In this document: in pieces, positions 1-12,017 of the stretch
Layout of the letters: each line of letters starts with the position of its first letter
Position numbering within the stretch: the first letter of the stretch is position 1
Source: Halichoerus grypus
Taxonomy: Eukaryota; Chordata; Mammalia; Carnivora; Phocidae
Length of the DNA: 64,000 nt
Assembly: GCF_964656455.1 (NCBI RefSeq)
Contig: NC_135726.1
Span: 6,334,001 to 6,398,000 of the forward strand
Reading direction: 5' to 3'
Notes under the pieces: model-generated
The model's database searches: none
Seen by the model: the letters and a program-made list of their open reading frames with translations, nothing else
Told to the model about the DNA's origin: nothing
Program-made: the position numbers and the translations under genes

Positions 1-340
1 AGAACTGAGGAGGGAGAACTAAGACATCTACTGGAGATTTTTCTATTAATCTCCATTGTGTCATATTTGATGTAACCTCCATCACTCCATAAAATCTTCA
101 GTGAGTCACTCATTGCAAATTAATATTTTGCAGTTGGTTTGGGGTTTTAGAAATCTAACAAAATGTTGGGTCCTGCTTCAGAGTGGACAGAAGTCAACAA
201 CAAGAGGCTTCCCAGTTCCTTCTAGGTTATGAAAGATGGTGGCTCATACCCACCTGCACTTAAGAGTGGGCACTCCTGCTCCTCAGGCACCCCTATTATG
301 GAATGAAGGCATCGAGTTGCCATAATTGATTGCATTTAAC

Positions 341-545
341 CTTTTTTTTTTTTTTTTAAAGATTTTATTTATTTATTTGACAGAGAGATAGAGAGCACAA
401 GTAGGCAGAGTGGCAGGCAGAGGGAGAGGGAGAAGCAGGCTCTCCGCTGAGCAGGGAGCCGGACGTGGGGCTCGATCCCAGGACCCCAGGATCATGACCT
501 GAGCTGAAGGCAGCCACTTAACCGACTGAGCCACCCAGGCGCCCC
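341..545 (-). mobile_element. SINEC tRNA-Lys SINE
   Basis: A poly-T start at about 342 and an end in 'gccacccaggcgcccc' show a full-length minus-strand copy. It is flanked by gattgcatttaac at 328-340 and 546-558. See the nested-insertion finding. Confidence 0.95.
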
Positions 546-562
546 GATTGCATTTAACTTTT

Positions 563-1131
563 TAAAAGTTAGAGTTGACACAATGTTACCTTGGTTTCAG
601 GCGTACAACATAGTGATTCCACAGCTCTATACATTTTGCTGTGTTCTCCGCAAGTGTAGCCACCATCTGTCCCCACACAGCGCTCTCACAATACCACCGA
701 CTGCATTCCCTATGCTGTCCCTTTCATCCCTGTGACGTATTCATTGCATAACTGGAAGCCTCTACCTCCCACTCCCTTTCCCCCATTTTGCCCAGCCCCC
801 AGCTGCCACTTTGTTCTCTGGATCTGTTTCTGGTTTTTTGTTTATTTGTTTGTTTGTGGTTTTTTTTGGTAAATTCCACATATAAGTAAACTCATATGGT
901 ATTTGTCTTTCTCTGTCTGACTCATTTCACTTTGCAGAATACCCTCTAGGTCCATCCATGTTGTTGCAAATGGCAAGCTCTCACTCTTTTTTATGGCTGC
1001 AGAATATTCCAGCATGTACATGTGGTGTGTGTGTGTGAGTGTGTGTGTGTGTGTACCACATCTTCTTTTTCCATCCATTTATCAATGGACACTTGGGTTA
1101 CTTCCATGTTTTGGCCACTATAAATAATGCT
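563..1131 (-). mobile_element. L1 3' fragment, 5'-truncated
   Basis: The antisense L1 3'-UTR/ORF2 end pattern is present: 'ggtttcaggcgtacaacata', 'cataactggaagcctctacc', 'ccatgttgttgcaaatggca' and 'tatggctgcagaatattcca'. It is flanked by gattgcatttaactttt at 546-562 and 1132-1148, a 17-base target duplication. A GT-rich microsatellite lies inside at 1021-1054. Confidence 0.85.
1021..1054 (+). repeat. (TG)n microsatellite
   Basis: An interrupted TG dinucleotide run within the L1 fragment. Confidence 0.9.
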
Positions 1132-1654
1132 GATTGCATTTAACTTTTGCTCCATCCCCTTCCTCCTTGTATGTCCATGTCTAAACCCAAGTCCAGGCCT
1201 CTTCATCATCCTGGACCAGCCACCTTCTCCTTTATCTGTGTAAGTAGAGAGGGGAGGTATGGGGAAGCCAGCTCCAGAATGGTCCTCTTGTGGCCCAGCA
1301 AGGAAGGGTATGATTAACCTAAAAATAACTAACTTAGAACCAGATTGGAGTGAAGAGTGGATCTAGAGCTGGGTTATACATGCTCTACTGGGTGAGGCCA
1401 GGTGCTCATGGAGGGCCCCTCCCACTTGTAAAGCACCACACCCTGTGTTTCTGCTTCCTGTTGGCACAGCTGGACATATTGGGGCCATGAATTTTAAAGC
1501 TTCCAGTTCCCCTGACAGGTTTGTGTCCTATCAGGTGCCAGCACGTTCCCTCTCTGCACAGAGAATCATTCTGCTGTGCAGAGATGAAGGCTGTGGCCCT
1601 CGGTTCCATGCAGCGAAGTCAGCCAGGGTATGTACAGAGGAAGGTGAGAATCTG

Positions 1655-1815
1655 TTGTCCATCCTAATGTCTATCAATTGATGATTGGATAAAAAAATGT
1701 GGTGTATCCATACAGTAAAATATTATTCAGACATAGGAGGGAGTAAAGTTGTGATACACACTACAGCAGTGGTGAATCTTGAAAACTTTATGCTAAGTGA
1801 GAGAAGAAGGAGACA
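1655..1815 (+). mobile_element. L1 ORF2 3' fragment
   Basis: The L1M sense-strand phrases 'tggtgtatccatacagtaaa', 'tattattcagacatag' and 'ttatgctaagtgagagaaga' are visible. No insertion boundaries can be defined. Confidence 0.6.
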
Positions 1816-1958
1816 CATTGATCCTGACCCCATGTTCTCTGAGCAGAGAACAATCTGGAAGATATTTTTGAAGGTAGTGCCTTTGACCAGCTTCGTGAAC
1901 CTAGGCCTTAACTCTCTCTGGAGAAAGTTCCTAGGAAGATCCTGGCAGATAGTAGATA

Positions 1959-4428
1959 GGGGCAAACCTCAGAGATACTGCTGGTAGTCCTAGGCCACCA
2001 CAATAAAGCAAGTCAAATGAATATTTTGACTTCCCAGTGCATAGAAAAGTTATGTTTATATTATACTGTAGTCTATTAAATGTACAAAAGCATTGTGTCT
2101 AAAAAAAAAAAAAACCAATGTACATGCCTTAATTCAAACATAACTTAACGGGGGCGCCTGGCTGGTTCAGTCAGTAGAGCATGCGATCCTTGATCTCAGG
2201 GTTGTGAGTTCAATCCCCACGCTGGGTGTGGAGCCCACTTAAAATAAATTAATCCATTTAAAAAATACTTTATTGATAAAGAATGATAACCATCATCTGG
2301 GCTTTCAGCAAGTCATAATCTTTTTGCTGGTGGAAGGTCTTGCCTCGAAGCTGTTGGCTGCTGACCGAGCAAGATGGTGGTTGCTGTGGCAATTTCTTAA
2401 AATAAGATAACAATAAAGCTTGCCGCATCAATTGACTCTTCCTTTTGCGAACAACTTCTCTGTTTCACGTGATGTTATTTAATAGCCTTTTACCCACAGT
2501 AGAACTTCTTTCAAAATTGGAGTCAATCCTCTCCAACCCTGCTGCTGCTTTATCAACTCAGTTTATGTACTATTTTAAATCCTCGGTTGTCGTTTCAACA
2601 ATCTTCAAAACATCTTCACCGAGAGTAGAAACCACTTTCACAAGAAACCACTTTCTTCGCTCATCCATGAGAAGCAACTCCTCACCCACTGAGAGTTTTA
2701 TCATGAGATTACAGCAATGCGGTTCCATCTTCAGGCTCCACTTCTGATTCTGGTTCTTTTGCTCTTTCCACCACATCTGCAGTGACTTTCTCCCCTGAAG
2801 TCTTGAACCCCTCAAAGTCATGCATAAGGGTTGTAATCAACTTCTTCCAAACTCCCGTTAATATTTTGACCTCTTCCCATGAAACATGAATGTTCTGAAT
2901 GGCATCTAGAATGGTGAATCCTTTCTGGAAGGTTTTCAATTGACTTTGCCCAGATCCATCAGAGGAATCACTACATATGGCATCTTTAGCCTTACAAAAT
3001 GTGTTTCTTAAATAATAAGACATGAAAGTCAAAATTATTTCTTGATCCATGGGCTGCAGAATGGATGTTGTGTTAGCAGGCATGAAAACAACATTAATGT
3101 CATTGTCCATCTCCATCAGAGCTCTTGGGTGACCAGGTGCACTGTCAATGAGCAGTCATATTTTGAAAGGAACTTTTTTTTCCTGAGCAGTAAGTCTCAA
3201 CAGTGGGCTTAAAGTATTCAGTAAACCGTGTTGTAAATGGATGTGCTATCATCCATGCTTTTTTGTCCCGTTTATAGATCACAGACAGGGCAGATGTAGT
3301 ATAATTCTGAAGGGCTCAAGGACTTTCAGAATGGTAAATGAGCACTGGCTTCAACTTCAAGTCACCAGCTGCATTAGCCCCTAATAAGAGAGTCAGCCTG
3401 TTCTTTGCAGCTTTGAAGCCAGGCATTGACTTCTCCTCCCTAGCTATGACAGTCCTTCTGTTGAGCGAAAATCTGTTGGTCAGTGTAGCTGCCTTCCTGG
3501 TCTCAGCTCGATCTCTGAAGAACTTGCTGCAGCTTCTACATCAGCACTTGCTGCTTTGCCATGCACTTTTAGTTGTAAAGACAGCTTCTTTCCTTACACC
3601 TCCTGAACCAACCCCTGCTAGCTTCAGACTTTTCTACTGCAGCTTCCCCACCTCTCAGCCTTCACAGAATTGAAGAGAGTTAGGACTTTGCTCTGGATTA
3701 GGCTTTGGCTTAAGGGAATGTTGTGGCTGGTTTGATCTTCTATCCAGATCACTGAAACTTTCTCCATATCAGTAATAAGGCTGTTTTACTTTCTTAACAT
3801 TTGCGTGTTCACTGGAGTAGCACTTTTAATTTCCTTCAAGAACTTTCCCTTTCCATTCACAACTTGGCTAACTGGCACAAGAGGCCTGGCTCCAGCCTAT
3901 CTCGGCTTTCAGCATGCCTTTCTCACCGAGCTTAATCACTTCAAGCTTTTGACTTAGAGGGAGAGATGGGGGACTCTGCCTTTCACTTGAACACTTTGAG
4001 GCCATTGTAGGATTACTAACTGGTCTAATTTTGATGCTGCTGAGTCTCAGGGAACAGGGAAGCCCAAGGATAGGGGGAGAGATCTGGGAACAGACATTTA
4101 ATGGAGGAGGCAAGACACACACACCCTTTATCAATTAAGTTCGCCATCTTTTATGAGCACACCTCATGGCACCCCAAAACAATTACAACAGTAACATCAA
4201 AGATCACTGATCACAGATCACCATACAAATAAAATAGTAATGAAAAAGTTTGAAATATTGTGAGAATTACCAAAATGGGACATACAGACATGAAATGAGC
4301 AGATGCTGTTGGAAAAATGGCGTCAATAGACTTGCTCGATGCAGGATTGCCACAAACCTTCAATTGGTAAAAATCACATTATCTGCAAAGCACACTAAAG
4401 CAAAGTGCCCTAAAAGGAGGTGTGTCTG
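1959..4428 (-). mobile_element. Tigger1 DNA transposon, nearly full length, dead
   Basis: This is a TcMar/Tigger element of 2470 bases, including one SINE insert. Terminal repeats resemble each other (GGGGCAAACCTC at the left; CAGACACACCTC read inward from the right). TA lies directly outside both ends (1957-1958 and 4429-4430), the expected target duplication. The transposase remnant is on the minus strand. It starts near 4005 (MASKCSSERQS..., the helix-turn-helix end) and runs through the catalytic-domain part at about 2709-3116, which contains [20 protein letters not shown], a Tigger/jerky hallmark. The frame is broken repeatedly by stops and shifts, so no active transposase can be made. 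Confidence 0.92.
2151..2262 (+). mobile_element. SINEC (old short type) inside Tigger1
   Basis: The tRNA-derived head 'ggcgcctggctggttcagtc' is followed by 'gggttgtgagttcaatcccc' and an A/T-rich tail. It interrupts Tigger1 between its 'ccttaattcaaa' and 'aaaatactttattgataa' segments, so it is younger than the transposon. Confidence 0.85.
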
Positions 4429-4539
4429 TACTGGATGCAAACTGAGTGATAACACGTTGATCTCTGCCAGGCCCTGTGATCCTGGAAAACAGCAAACAGA
4501 AATGCCCCTACTCTTTGTGTTTTCGGAAACAACTTAATG

Positions 4540-5040
4540 CAAACAAGTCACCTTCCCCATGTGACTTAGATAAGACTCATAGATGTCCCCCTCGTTTACC
4601 AATGGTAAGGCCAGACCCAAGCCCTCCAAACTTCCATTCAAAGCTTCATAAATGATTAGCCAAACTGCCAACTGCCAATGAATCATTGAAACAAAATACT
4701 TGTTAGCTAAACCTTGGTACAGATTCTCTCCTTTCCCCAGGTCCTGGCCAACCCTCAGCCTGAGCCAGCACACAGCCCCTCCTGAGAACAGGCTGGTCTC
4801 AGGGGGAAACATTCTCTCCTCTTCTGTCTGGTCATGTCACTCCTGTCCATCCCAATTCCCCTCACCTGGTTCTGTGGGGACACGTTTACTCCCATGAAAG
4901 CAACGTTCTTTTTTCGCCTAACTCTTGGGATACTTGCAGACGTATGGTCAGAATGTTCCCCATACTGCAACAATCCTGTCCCCCCACAATAACCCTTTCA
5001 AATAAAGTTTCTCCTTACTAAATCTGTATTTGTTTTTATT
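4540..5040 (+). mobile_element. Possible retroviral LTR 3' segment
   Basis: A C-rich segment ends with a polyadenylation signal (AATAAAGTTTCTCC near 5000), the layout of gamma-type ERV LTRs. I do not recognise the family and cannot define TG...CA ends. It may be unrelated intronic sequence. Confidence 0.3.
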
Positions 5041-5099
5041 TAATGGTGCATTAATAAAGCCAAAGTTCATAGGAGGCCATCTGCTTGTCCTTAGGAAGC

Positions 5100-5265
5100 G
5101 TAGCATAGAAGCCTGGGGGTAAGCCTGGGTCCCACCATCCCTACCTGTGCAACCCTGGTCAGTTTATTTAGCCTCTCTGTGAACTCCGTTTCCTCATCTA
5201 TAAAATGGGCTTAATAATGGTACCTCTATCAGTTAATATTTGTGATGTGCTTAGCAGTGTCTGTT
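5100..5265 (+). repeat. MIR element
   Basis: MIR core phrases are present: 'tcagtttatttagcctctct', 'cctcatctataaaatggg' and 'aataatggtacctc'. Confidence 0.75.
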
Positions 5266-5809
5266 CCAAGTAATTATTTTAGAGATTTTTTTTTTTTAAA
5301 TAAAACTGTCATCCTTCCTGATTTTCAGGCCTTTACACGCACAAATTGGTAGATGGGGAATTTGTGTCTAGTGAGAATCAATTAAACATCTCAGTTAAGA
5401 CCCAGGCTGCCTGAATCTGCCTCTTCCAGGTATGAGCTTTGGGGAATGTTCCATGGAGTTGTGTGGAGCTTCCATGGAAGTGGGGTTTGACAGTACCTCT
5501 CTCCCACGCTGATGTTGGGAGGTAACACACAGAGGATGTCTTACATAAGACCCACCATGCTGTAAGTGGCTGTTATCAGTAGTGTGACTCTAACCTGGAC
5601 ATCCTCTGTGATTTACAGTGTTAAAGATCCAGCTGTCTTAGCCCTGGTTTATTAAGGGCGTGGGCCTGTGCAGGTGTCAGAGGGCCTTGGAAAAGTATAT
5701 GGCTGGGGAGCCGCTCCCTGTTGAGATAGGATAACCCTTGTGTACTCTGGAAACCCAAAGTCAAGGCTGGGGCCTTCCGTGTCTACCAAGTTCCAGCCAG
5801 CCTTCCCCA

Positions 5810-5965
5810 TACTAACTCGTTACATCCTCCCCACCACTCTGAAAGGGAGGTCCTTTCTCTGTCGCCAATTACAGAGCAGGAAACTGAGACACAAAAGGGT
5901 TAAGTCATTCACCGGAGACATGGCAGAGTTAGGTTGGAACCTAGGCAGGGTTCAGGATATAAACA
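5810..5965 (+). repeat. MIR/L2-type fragment
   Basis: The 'attacagagcaggaaactga' and 'ggtttaagtcatt'-type module is followed by 'ggcagagttaggttggaacc', typical of ancient MIR/L2 3' sequences. Confidence 0.6.
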
Positions 5966-6863
5966 TCTGGGATGTTTTCTCAGAGTGGAATGTTACTTCT
6001 CCTAGTGGAAGGCACAAACAGAAACTGAAAACCTGCTATGTGTTGATAAGGAGACATGGTCTGAATATGCGTTTTGTTTGCACAGGGTATTTTGTAGAAA
6101 TCTACACTCATACTTAGAATCAGGTGATTTCACCTGGGAATCCAGGTCAGTGGTTTCTCTTGATTACCCAGAAGATGGGCCAACTCCAGTCTTGCCTTCC
6201 AACAAGGAGCCCATGAGTTGAAGCTGAGGATCCCGATGGCTGCTCTCTTCCATGGGCCAGACTCTCAGAGCAGGGCTCCATGGTGGGCACAGGGCCACTG
6301 CAGGCATTCCTCACTAATGATACCACCCCCACCCCTGTAGCCTTTTGATCCCAAGACCCCTGATATCCTTTGTCCCACTTACAAAGGTTGTCTGGGTTCA
6401 GAGCTGTTTATCTTGAAACCTGCAGAAAACTAGGGAGGAAAGGAGTTTCTTTTCCTTTGTTTCAGACTTAAGCAATCCATCAGATTGCCACTCTCATGTT
6501 GACGCTGCCTGTTCTCTATAAAATAGATCAGGGTATGATAAAATGGTAGATAAATAAAATAAGACTCTAGTGCACTTAAGACTTCCCTGAGGGCCATTTA
6601 AGGCTCAGCTTCAAGTCCAAGAAGAGCAAATACTTGACAATTGTACCTTCAACACTCATCTCCTTGGCCCGTTGAATTCTCAAAGGGTAATAACTGTTGG
6701 GTGGTGAGGCCCTGGGGAAAGACCATTTTTTAATGGAAGTAAATGCATTTTTCCTGGAACATAACCTTTATGAATGAACGCTATTGTTATTCCTATCTTA
6801 AGGTAGGCAACTGAGATGCCAAAAATTTTGGTTACACAGCTGGGATATGCCAGAATTGTCTTT

Positions 6864-7063
6864 CTTTCTTTCTTTTTAAATTTTATTTATTTATTTGAGA
6901 GAGAGATTGAACGAGAGCGAGAGAGAGAGCACAAGTGGAGGGGAGAGGGAGAAGCAGACTCCCCTCTGAGCAGGGAATCCAACATGGGGCTCGATCCCAG
7001 CACTCTGGGATCATGACCTGAGCCAAAGGCAGACACCCGACCAACTGAGTCACCCAGGCGCCC
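6864..7063 (-). mobile_element. SINEC SINE
   Basis: A T-rich start, a 'gaga' body and the end 'cacccaggcgcccc' mark a full copy. The target duplication ccagaattgtcttt occurs at 6850-6863 and again from 7064. Confidence 0.95.
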
Positions 7064-8310
7064 CCAGAATTGTCTTTTGAACCCAGATTTGCTCTTTCTA
7101 AAGCTATGTTCTTTAACTGCTATGAGTCATTGTCTCCTTGAGCACCTTGGGCAGGGTGGTGGGGGGGGATGCACAAAGTGGGGACACCAATGATGAGAGC
7201 TATCTGCTAGAGAAGGGTCCCCATCACTGGTGTCAGCTCCCTTCATCATCCGTGCAACAGCACAACTTCTGACAGCTGCTCGTCCAGAAAGGAAAATGCC
7301 ATGATTTGTTCTCAGTGGTGCAGGAGGGAACAGCTCCTAGCATGGCTGCAAAATAAGCAACCAATCAAAGTAACTCTGCTGGGTTTGAACAAGAGGTTGT
7401 ATTCCCAGACTACAGTCCAGTCCTGATGCCTCTCCTGAACTTTACCTGCTGCCACCCCCAGTCCATCCCCAGTTGCTTCACCTTCTGGAATTACTTGTTC
7501 TCCTAACTGGCATCCCCCTCCTTGCAGTTACCCAACACCAATGCCTTCTCTCCCAATCCTCACCTCCATTCAGTACCCTTGCCTTCCATCCTAAGATGTT
7601 GAAAACTGTCTCCATATCTCCTTTTCTGCATCTCATGACAAAAAAAAAAAAAAAAAAAGCCAGGTCAACTCAGCTCAAACCGCCCTCAGATTGCTACCAA
7701 GTTGGGGATATACTTTCTCAGGTGCGGCAGAAGATGACATCATAATTGTCCAAAATTTCACACTACATCTGTTGAGATTATACCAGTTAAGAAACAATAG
7801 ACATGACTCTCGATACTGACATCCCTGAAACTGATGCTGTTGGAGATGATGTGATCAGAATTTCAGAAATCCTTGGCCATGACCAGAAGCCATTAGAAAG
7901 AGGTAACTTAAATATCCAGATTAGGGTGGGAAAACTCCCTGTTGGCAGTACTAGGGGCCTCAGCCAAGACTTCTCAGTACCTTTTCCTCTAAGGGTGTCT
8001 TTGCAGAGGTTTGGAGAGTCGTTTTTTTTTTGTTTTTTTTTTTAAATCCCTACTTCATGCCCACCTTCTCACAAAGAAAGAAAATAGGAAGAGACTATCC
8101 AATAGTTGGTATCCATGACCATAAAAAAAGGTGGTACGCTGCTGGCTTTCCCCAAATGCCACTTTTAAGATTCGACATGTCTTCCTGTCTCTACACATTT
8201 ATTCATTTGCACATGCATCATTCATTCAGAGATCACTGTGTTAGGTCCTAGAAACACCACCATAAAAGAGAGACATCTCCCCACATTTATGGAGCTTACT
8301 GCCTAGGAGA

Positions 8311-8488
8311 CAGAGCTTCTCAATCCTGAGTCCCACTAGAATCTCTGGGACACTCTACAAAAATGTCAGTACCCAGGCCCCATGCACAGACAGTGTTGTT
8401 TAGTTAGTCTGGGATGGGGCAAAGTACTGGCAACAGTTTCTAAAGCTCCCAGACGATTCTAGTGTGCAGTCAGGGTTGAGAAACGCTG
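8311..8488 (+). mobile_element. MER20 (hAT-Charlie non-autonomous element)
   Basis: The inverted ends CAGAGCTTCTCAA and TTGAGAAACGCTG bound a body like MER20 ('cccactagaatctctggg', 'gtctgggatggggc'). It lies 8 bases from the next hAT element. Confidence 0.8.
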
Positions 8489-8496
8489 ATCTGAGG

Positions 8497-8705
8497 CAGG
8501 GACCTCAACCGGTGGTGACTTTGCTCCCCTGGATATTGGGCAATATTTGGAGGCATTTTTGTTTGTCACAACTCTGAGGGTGTTATTGGCATCCAATGGG
8601 TAGATACTAGGGATGCTGCCCGACATACTGGGGCACACAGGGCGGTCCCCACCACAAAGAATCATCTGGCCCCAAATGGCAGAGCACCGAGGCTGGGATA
8701 CGCTG
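8497..8705 (+). mobile_element. MER5A (hAT-Charlie non-autonomous element)
   Basis: The body matches MER5A: 'gatattgggcaatatttgga', 'ttgtttgtcacaactctgag', 'ggcatccaatgggtagatac', ending in 'gggatacgctg'. The ends are inverted-repeat-like. Confidence 0.85.
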
Positions 8706-8869
8706 ACCTAGGAGGAAGACAGACATTAGGTAAATCGTTACAATACAGAGTGATAAACATTATACCTAGAAAGTTCTAGGAACTGTGGGCCATAGCTTAT
8801 ATTTACAGAGAACTCCAAGTCCCTTCTTTAGTATACACTCCATCAGAGAAGAAGACAGGCAGGAAAGAG

Positions 8870-8995
8870 AAGGAACGAGGTCGCCTCCATCAGGCAGGGA
8901 CTCTCTTGTGCTATCTAGTTCACTGTTCTATCCCCTGTGCCTAAAACAGTGCTGGGCATGCTGTAATTGCTCAGTAAATATTTGCCAAATGACAA
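8870..8995 (+). repeat. L2/MIR-type fragment
   Basis: The module 'cagtgctgggcatgctgtaa' followed by 'tcagtaaatatttgcc' is typical of ancient L2/MIR sequences. Confidence 0.5.
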
Positions 8996-9429
8996 AACGC
9001 TCGGCAGATTAAATGGAGGTGACAGGTACCCTCACCTTTTTCATCACCTTGCTCTGCATGCGTTTCCTGGACTCACGGCTCCTCCTCCCCAGCCTGCTAG
9101 CCCCACCTGCCATCTCTCTGGCCCACAGTGCCCACTTCTGTCCCTGAGCTTACCTTTCCTCTGCTTCACAGCCTCAGACATTTCCACCAACCGTGGGATA
9201 AAAATCAAGTTCTTAAGTCCAGCGTCCAAGACTGCATGATCTGATTCTAGTCTACATTTCCAAGTTTATCTCCTCCTATCCTTCCATGTGCATGCAGAAT
9301 GTCACACAGAACCGTACCTGGAATGTCCTTTGTGCTTCCTTACCCACATCTTTGATGACATTGGACTTTCTGCCTGGAGTGCACATGCTTTTACCATCCC
9401 TTGCCATTTTAATTTTCTAAAAACTATTG

Positions 9430-10380
9430 CCTACCAAAAAAAATAGAGAATTGTATAATGGGCTATGTATAATGGACTTCCATCAGCAAGAATTGTCAAT
9501 ATTTTGTTTTTATCTATTTCCTCCCCACACACTTTCTCTCTTTTTCCTGAATTTTTAAGCAAATCCCCAACCTTCATATCATGTTATCCATACACCTGTA
9601 AATACATCAGTATACACCAAGAACAGACATGGACTTTTCAAACCCAACTCTATGGCCATTGTAAGCCTGCTGAAATGAACAGTTCTTCTTTACTGTCATC
9701 TAATACCCAGGGTACATTCAAATTTCCCTGTTTATTTCAAAAAAAAATTTTTTTTTTTAAAGATTTTATTTATTTGACAGAAAGAGACACAGCGAGAGAG
9801 GGAACACAAGCAGGGGGAATGGGAGAGGGAGGAGCAGGCTTCCCGCTGAGCAGGGAGCCCGATGCGGGGCTCGATCCCGGGACCCTGGGATCATGACCTG
9901 AGCCGAAGGCAGACGCTTAACGACTGAGCCACCCAGGCGCCCCCTCAAAAATGTTTTTTTAAAGTTGGCTTGATTCAAGGTACAAACAAGTTCCACACAT
10001 CACATTTGGTTTTCGTGTCTCTTAAGTCTCATCTATTCTACAAAATTCTTTTCCCTTTTCCCGTGCCATTTATTTGTTGAAGAAACCATGGCGTTTGTCC
10101 TTCAGAATATCCCACATCCTAAATTTGGCGAATCACTTCCTTGTGCTGTCGGTTAATTTGCTCCTCTGTCCTCTGTATTTCTGGGAAAGTTAGATCTAGA
10201 GGCTTAGTTTGATTTAGGTTCATTTTCCGCCCCCAGGACTGCCTTGTAGGTGGTGCTGGGCTGCCTCATGTTGCACCACCAACAGATGCAAGGATGAGTC
10301 CTGTCCCGCTTTTCATGATGATGATTGATCAGAGAATTCAGGTGTTGTCAACCCAACCATATAATTCAAAGTTCCCCATC
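9430..10380 (-). mobile_element. Old L1 3' region (L1M-type), interrupted by a SINEC
   Basis: Antisense L1 3'-UTR phrases are present: 'agttggcttgattcaaggta', 'gtgtctcttaagtctcatct', 'gttagatctagaggcttagt' and 'gtaggtggtgctgggctgcc'. The SINEC at 9748-9943 was inserted later. Confidence 0.7.
9748..9943 (-). mobile_element. SINEC SINE, young type
   Basis: Poly-T, then 'aaagattttatttatttgac', a GC-rich body and the end 'cacccaggcgcccc'. The body is close to the copies at 25498 and 61052, suggesting a recently active subfamily. Confidence 0.95.
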
Positions 10381-10451
10381 GACCTTTCACACAAGGCTTA
10401 GCCTACATTAATGACAGTAATGATTGTTGCCTCCGTTCACATTTCATTCAA

Positions 10452-10491
10452 GATAAAAACAAAACAAAACAAAACAAAACACAAGGAGTTT
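10452..10491 (+). repeat. (AAAAC)n simple repeat
   Basis: A perfect pentanucleotide run. Confidence 0.9.
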
Positions 10492-10724
10492 TCTACTTCT
10501 GTCATTTCTTTTGCATTTGTTAGCTAAAATTGTGAAGACTGACAAAAATTTTAAATTGCATTCGTTAGCCTTATTATTATTATTATTGTAATTTCTTATT
10601 ATTTTGAACTATCATATGTATATCAAGAATAAAGCAAATGAAGTATTATGTTAAAGTATTAGGAACCAAGATGTTCAGCATCAAAGGAGTTCAGTAAAAG
10701 TCTTGTCATTTTAAATTTGCATTG

Positions 10725-10948
10725 AGGGGCACCTGGGTGGTTCAGTCTGTGAAGCGTCTGCCTTCAGCTCAGGTCATGATCCCAGGGTCCTGGGATCGAG
10801 TCCCGTATCAGGCTCCCTGCTCAGTGGGGAGCCTGCTTCTCCCTCTCCCTCTGCCCCTCCCCCCATCCCTGCTTGTGCGCTCTCTCTCTCTCTCTCTCTC
10901 GATCTCACTCACTCTCTCTCAAATAAATAAATAAAACCTTTAAATTTA
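10725..10948 (+). mobile_element. SINEC SINE
   Basis: The head 'ggggcacctgggtggttcag', a CT-rich segment with (CT)n at 10880-10900, and the tail (AAAT)n mark a full plus-strand copy. Confidence 0.94.
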
Positions 10949-11011
10949 AATCGAAAGTATCAGGACAAATTCATGATTTTTTTTCCCCTTTCTAAACATC
11001 ACATATTCCTT

Positions 11012-11373
11012 AGTTGTGTCCCCTGAAAAGGCTTCGAAGCAATAATAGTGCCCCAAATTCATATTTTAAAACCCCAATCCCAATGTGATGGCATTAGGAG
11101 CTGGGGCCTCTGAGAGGTGATTAGGTCGTGAGGTTGGAGCCTCGTGAATGGGATTAGTGCTCTTATCAGAAGAGGTCATAGAGCTAGCCTGCTCTCTTTC
11201 TACCAGGGGTGTGGGGGGGTGGGCAGGACATGAGGAGAATCAGCCTCCAGCACCCTGGAAAGAGCCCTTCCCCGAACCTGACCATGCTGGCACCAGCACT
11301 GTGAGAAATATATTTCTCTTGTTTATAAGCTGCCTGGTCTATGGTATTTTGTTACGGCAACCTGAGCTAAGCC
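11012..11373 (+). mobile_element. ERVL-MaLR-type LTR
   Basis: The body matches the MaLR pattern: 'gtgatggcattaggagctgg', 'ggtgattaggtcgtgagg', 'gggattagtgctcttatcag', 'ctgtgagaaatatatttctc' and 'ggtattttgttacggcaacc'. The exact subfamily was not determined. Confidence 0.75.
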
Positions 11374-11784
11374 ACTGTTAAGCTGCCAACGATTTAACAG
11401 TCAGCTCCCCATATTTCTCAATATTTAACACTTGCCTCTCCAGCACACCACTGGAAGCACACAGCAGCTTGAGAAAAACCTGCAGTTAGTTATCGGGAAC
11501 CTAGAAAAGATGTACCTCAAGGAGGAAAAAGAATATTAACTTATTATTCTTAGTGGCTCAGGTCAGATGTATCCATACTAAATTCTTTCCTACCTCAGGA
11601 CCTTCACACATACAATACTTCTTTATCTCATGCTCTCTCTCTCTCTCTTTTTTTGTTTTTTGGTTTTGTTTTGTTTTGTTTTGTTTTTTGGCCTTGTTGG
11701 CTCATTCTCATCCTCCTGGCCTCAGCTTAATGTTACCACCTCAGAGAGACCTTCCTGACTATTGTGTTTAAAGTAGATGTCCCC

Positions 11785-11987
11785 GGGGTGCCTGGGTGTC
11801 TCAGTTGGTTAAGCGGCTGGCTCTCGGTTTCAGCTCAGGTTGTGATCTCAGGGTCACGAGATTGAGCCCCGCGCCGGGCTCCATGCTCAGCATGAGATTC
11901 TGCTTCTGTCTGTCTCTCTCTGTCTCCCTCTGCCCACCCTGCCCTTCCTCTCTCAAATAAAGAAATAAAAATCTTTAAAAAAATAAA
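11785..11987 (+). mobile_element. SINEC SINE
   Basis: A full copy flanked by taaagtagatgtcccc at 11769-11784 and 11988-12003. The body is diverged from the young type. Confidence 0.95.
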
Positions 11988-12017
11988 TAAAGTAGATGTC
12001 CCCTACCTCTGGTGGTG

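Noticed and set aside
2709..3116. 135-codon minus-strand frame that looks like a real gene
   Set aside because: It is the transposase remnant of the Tigger1 element; the full frame is broken by stops and shifts.
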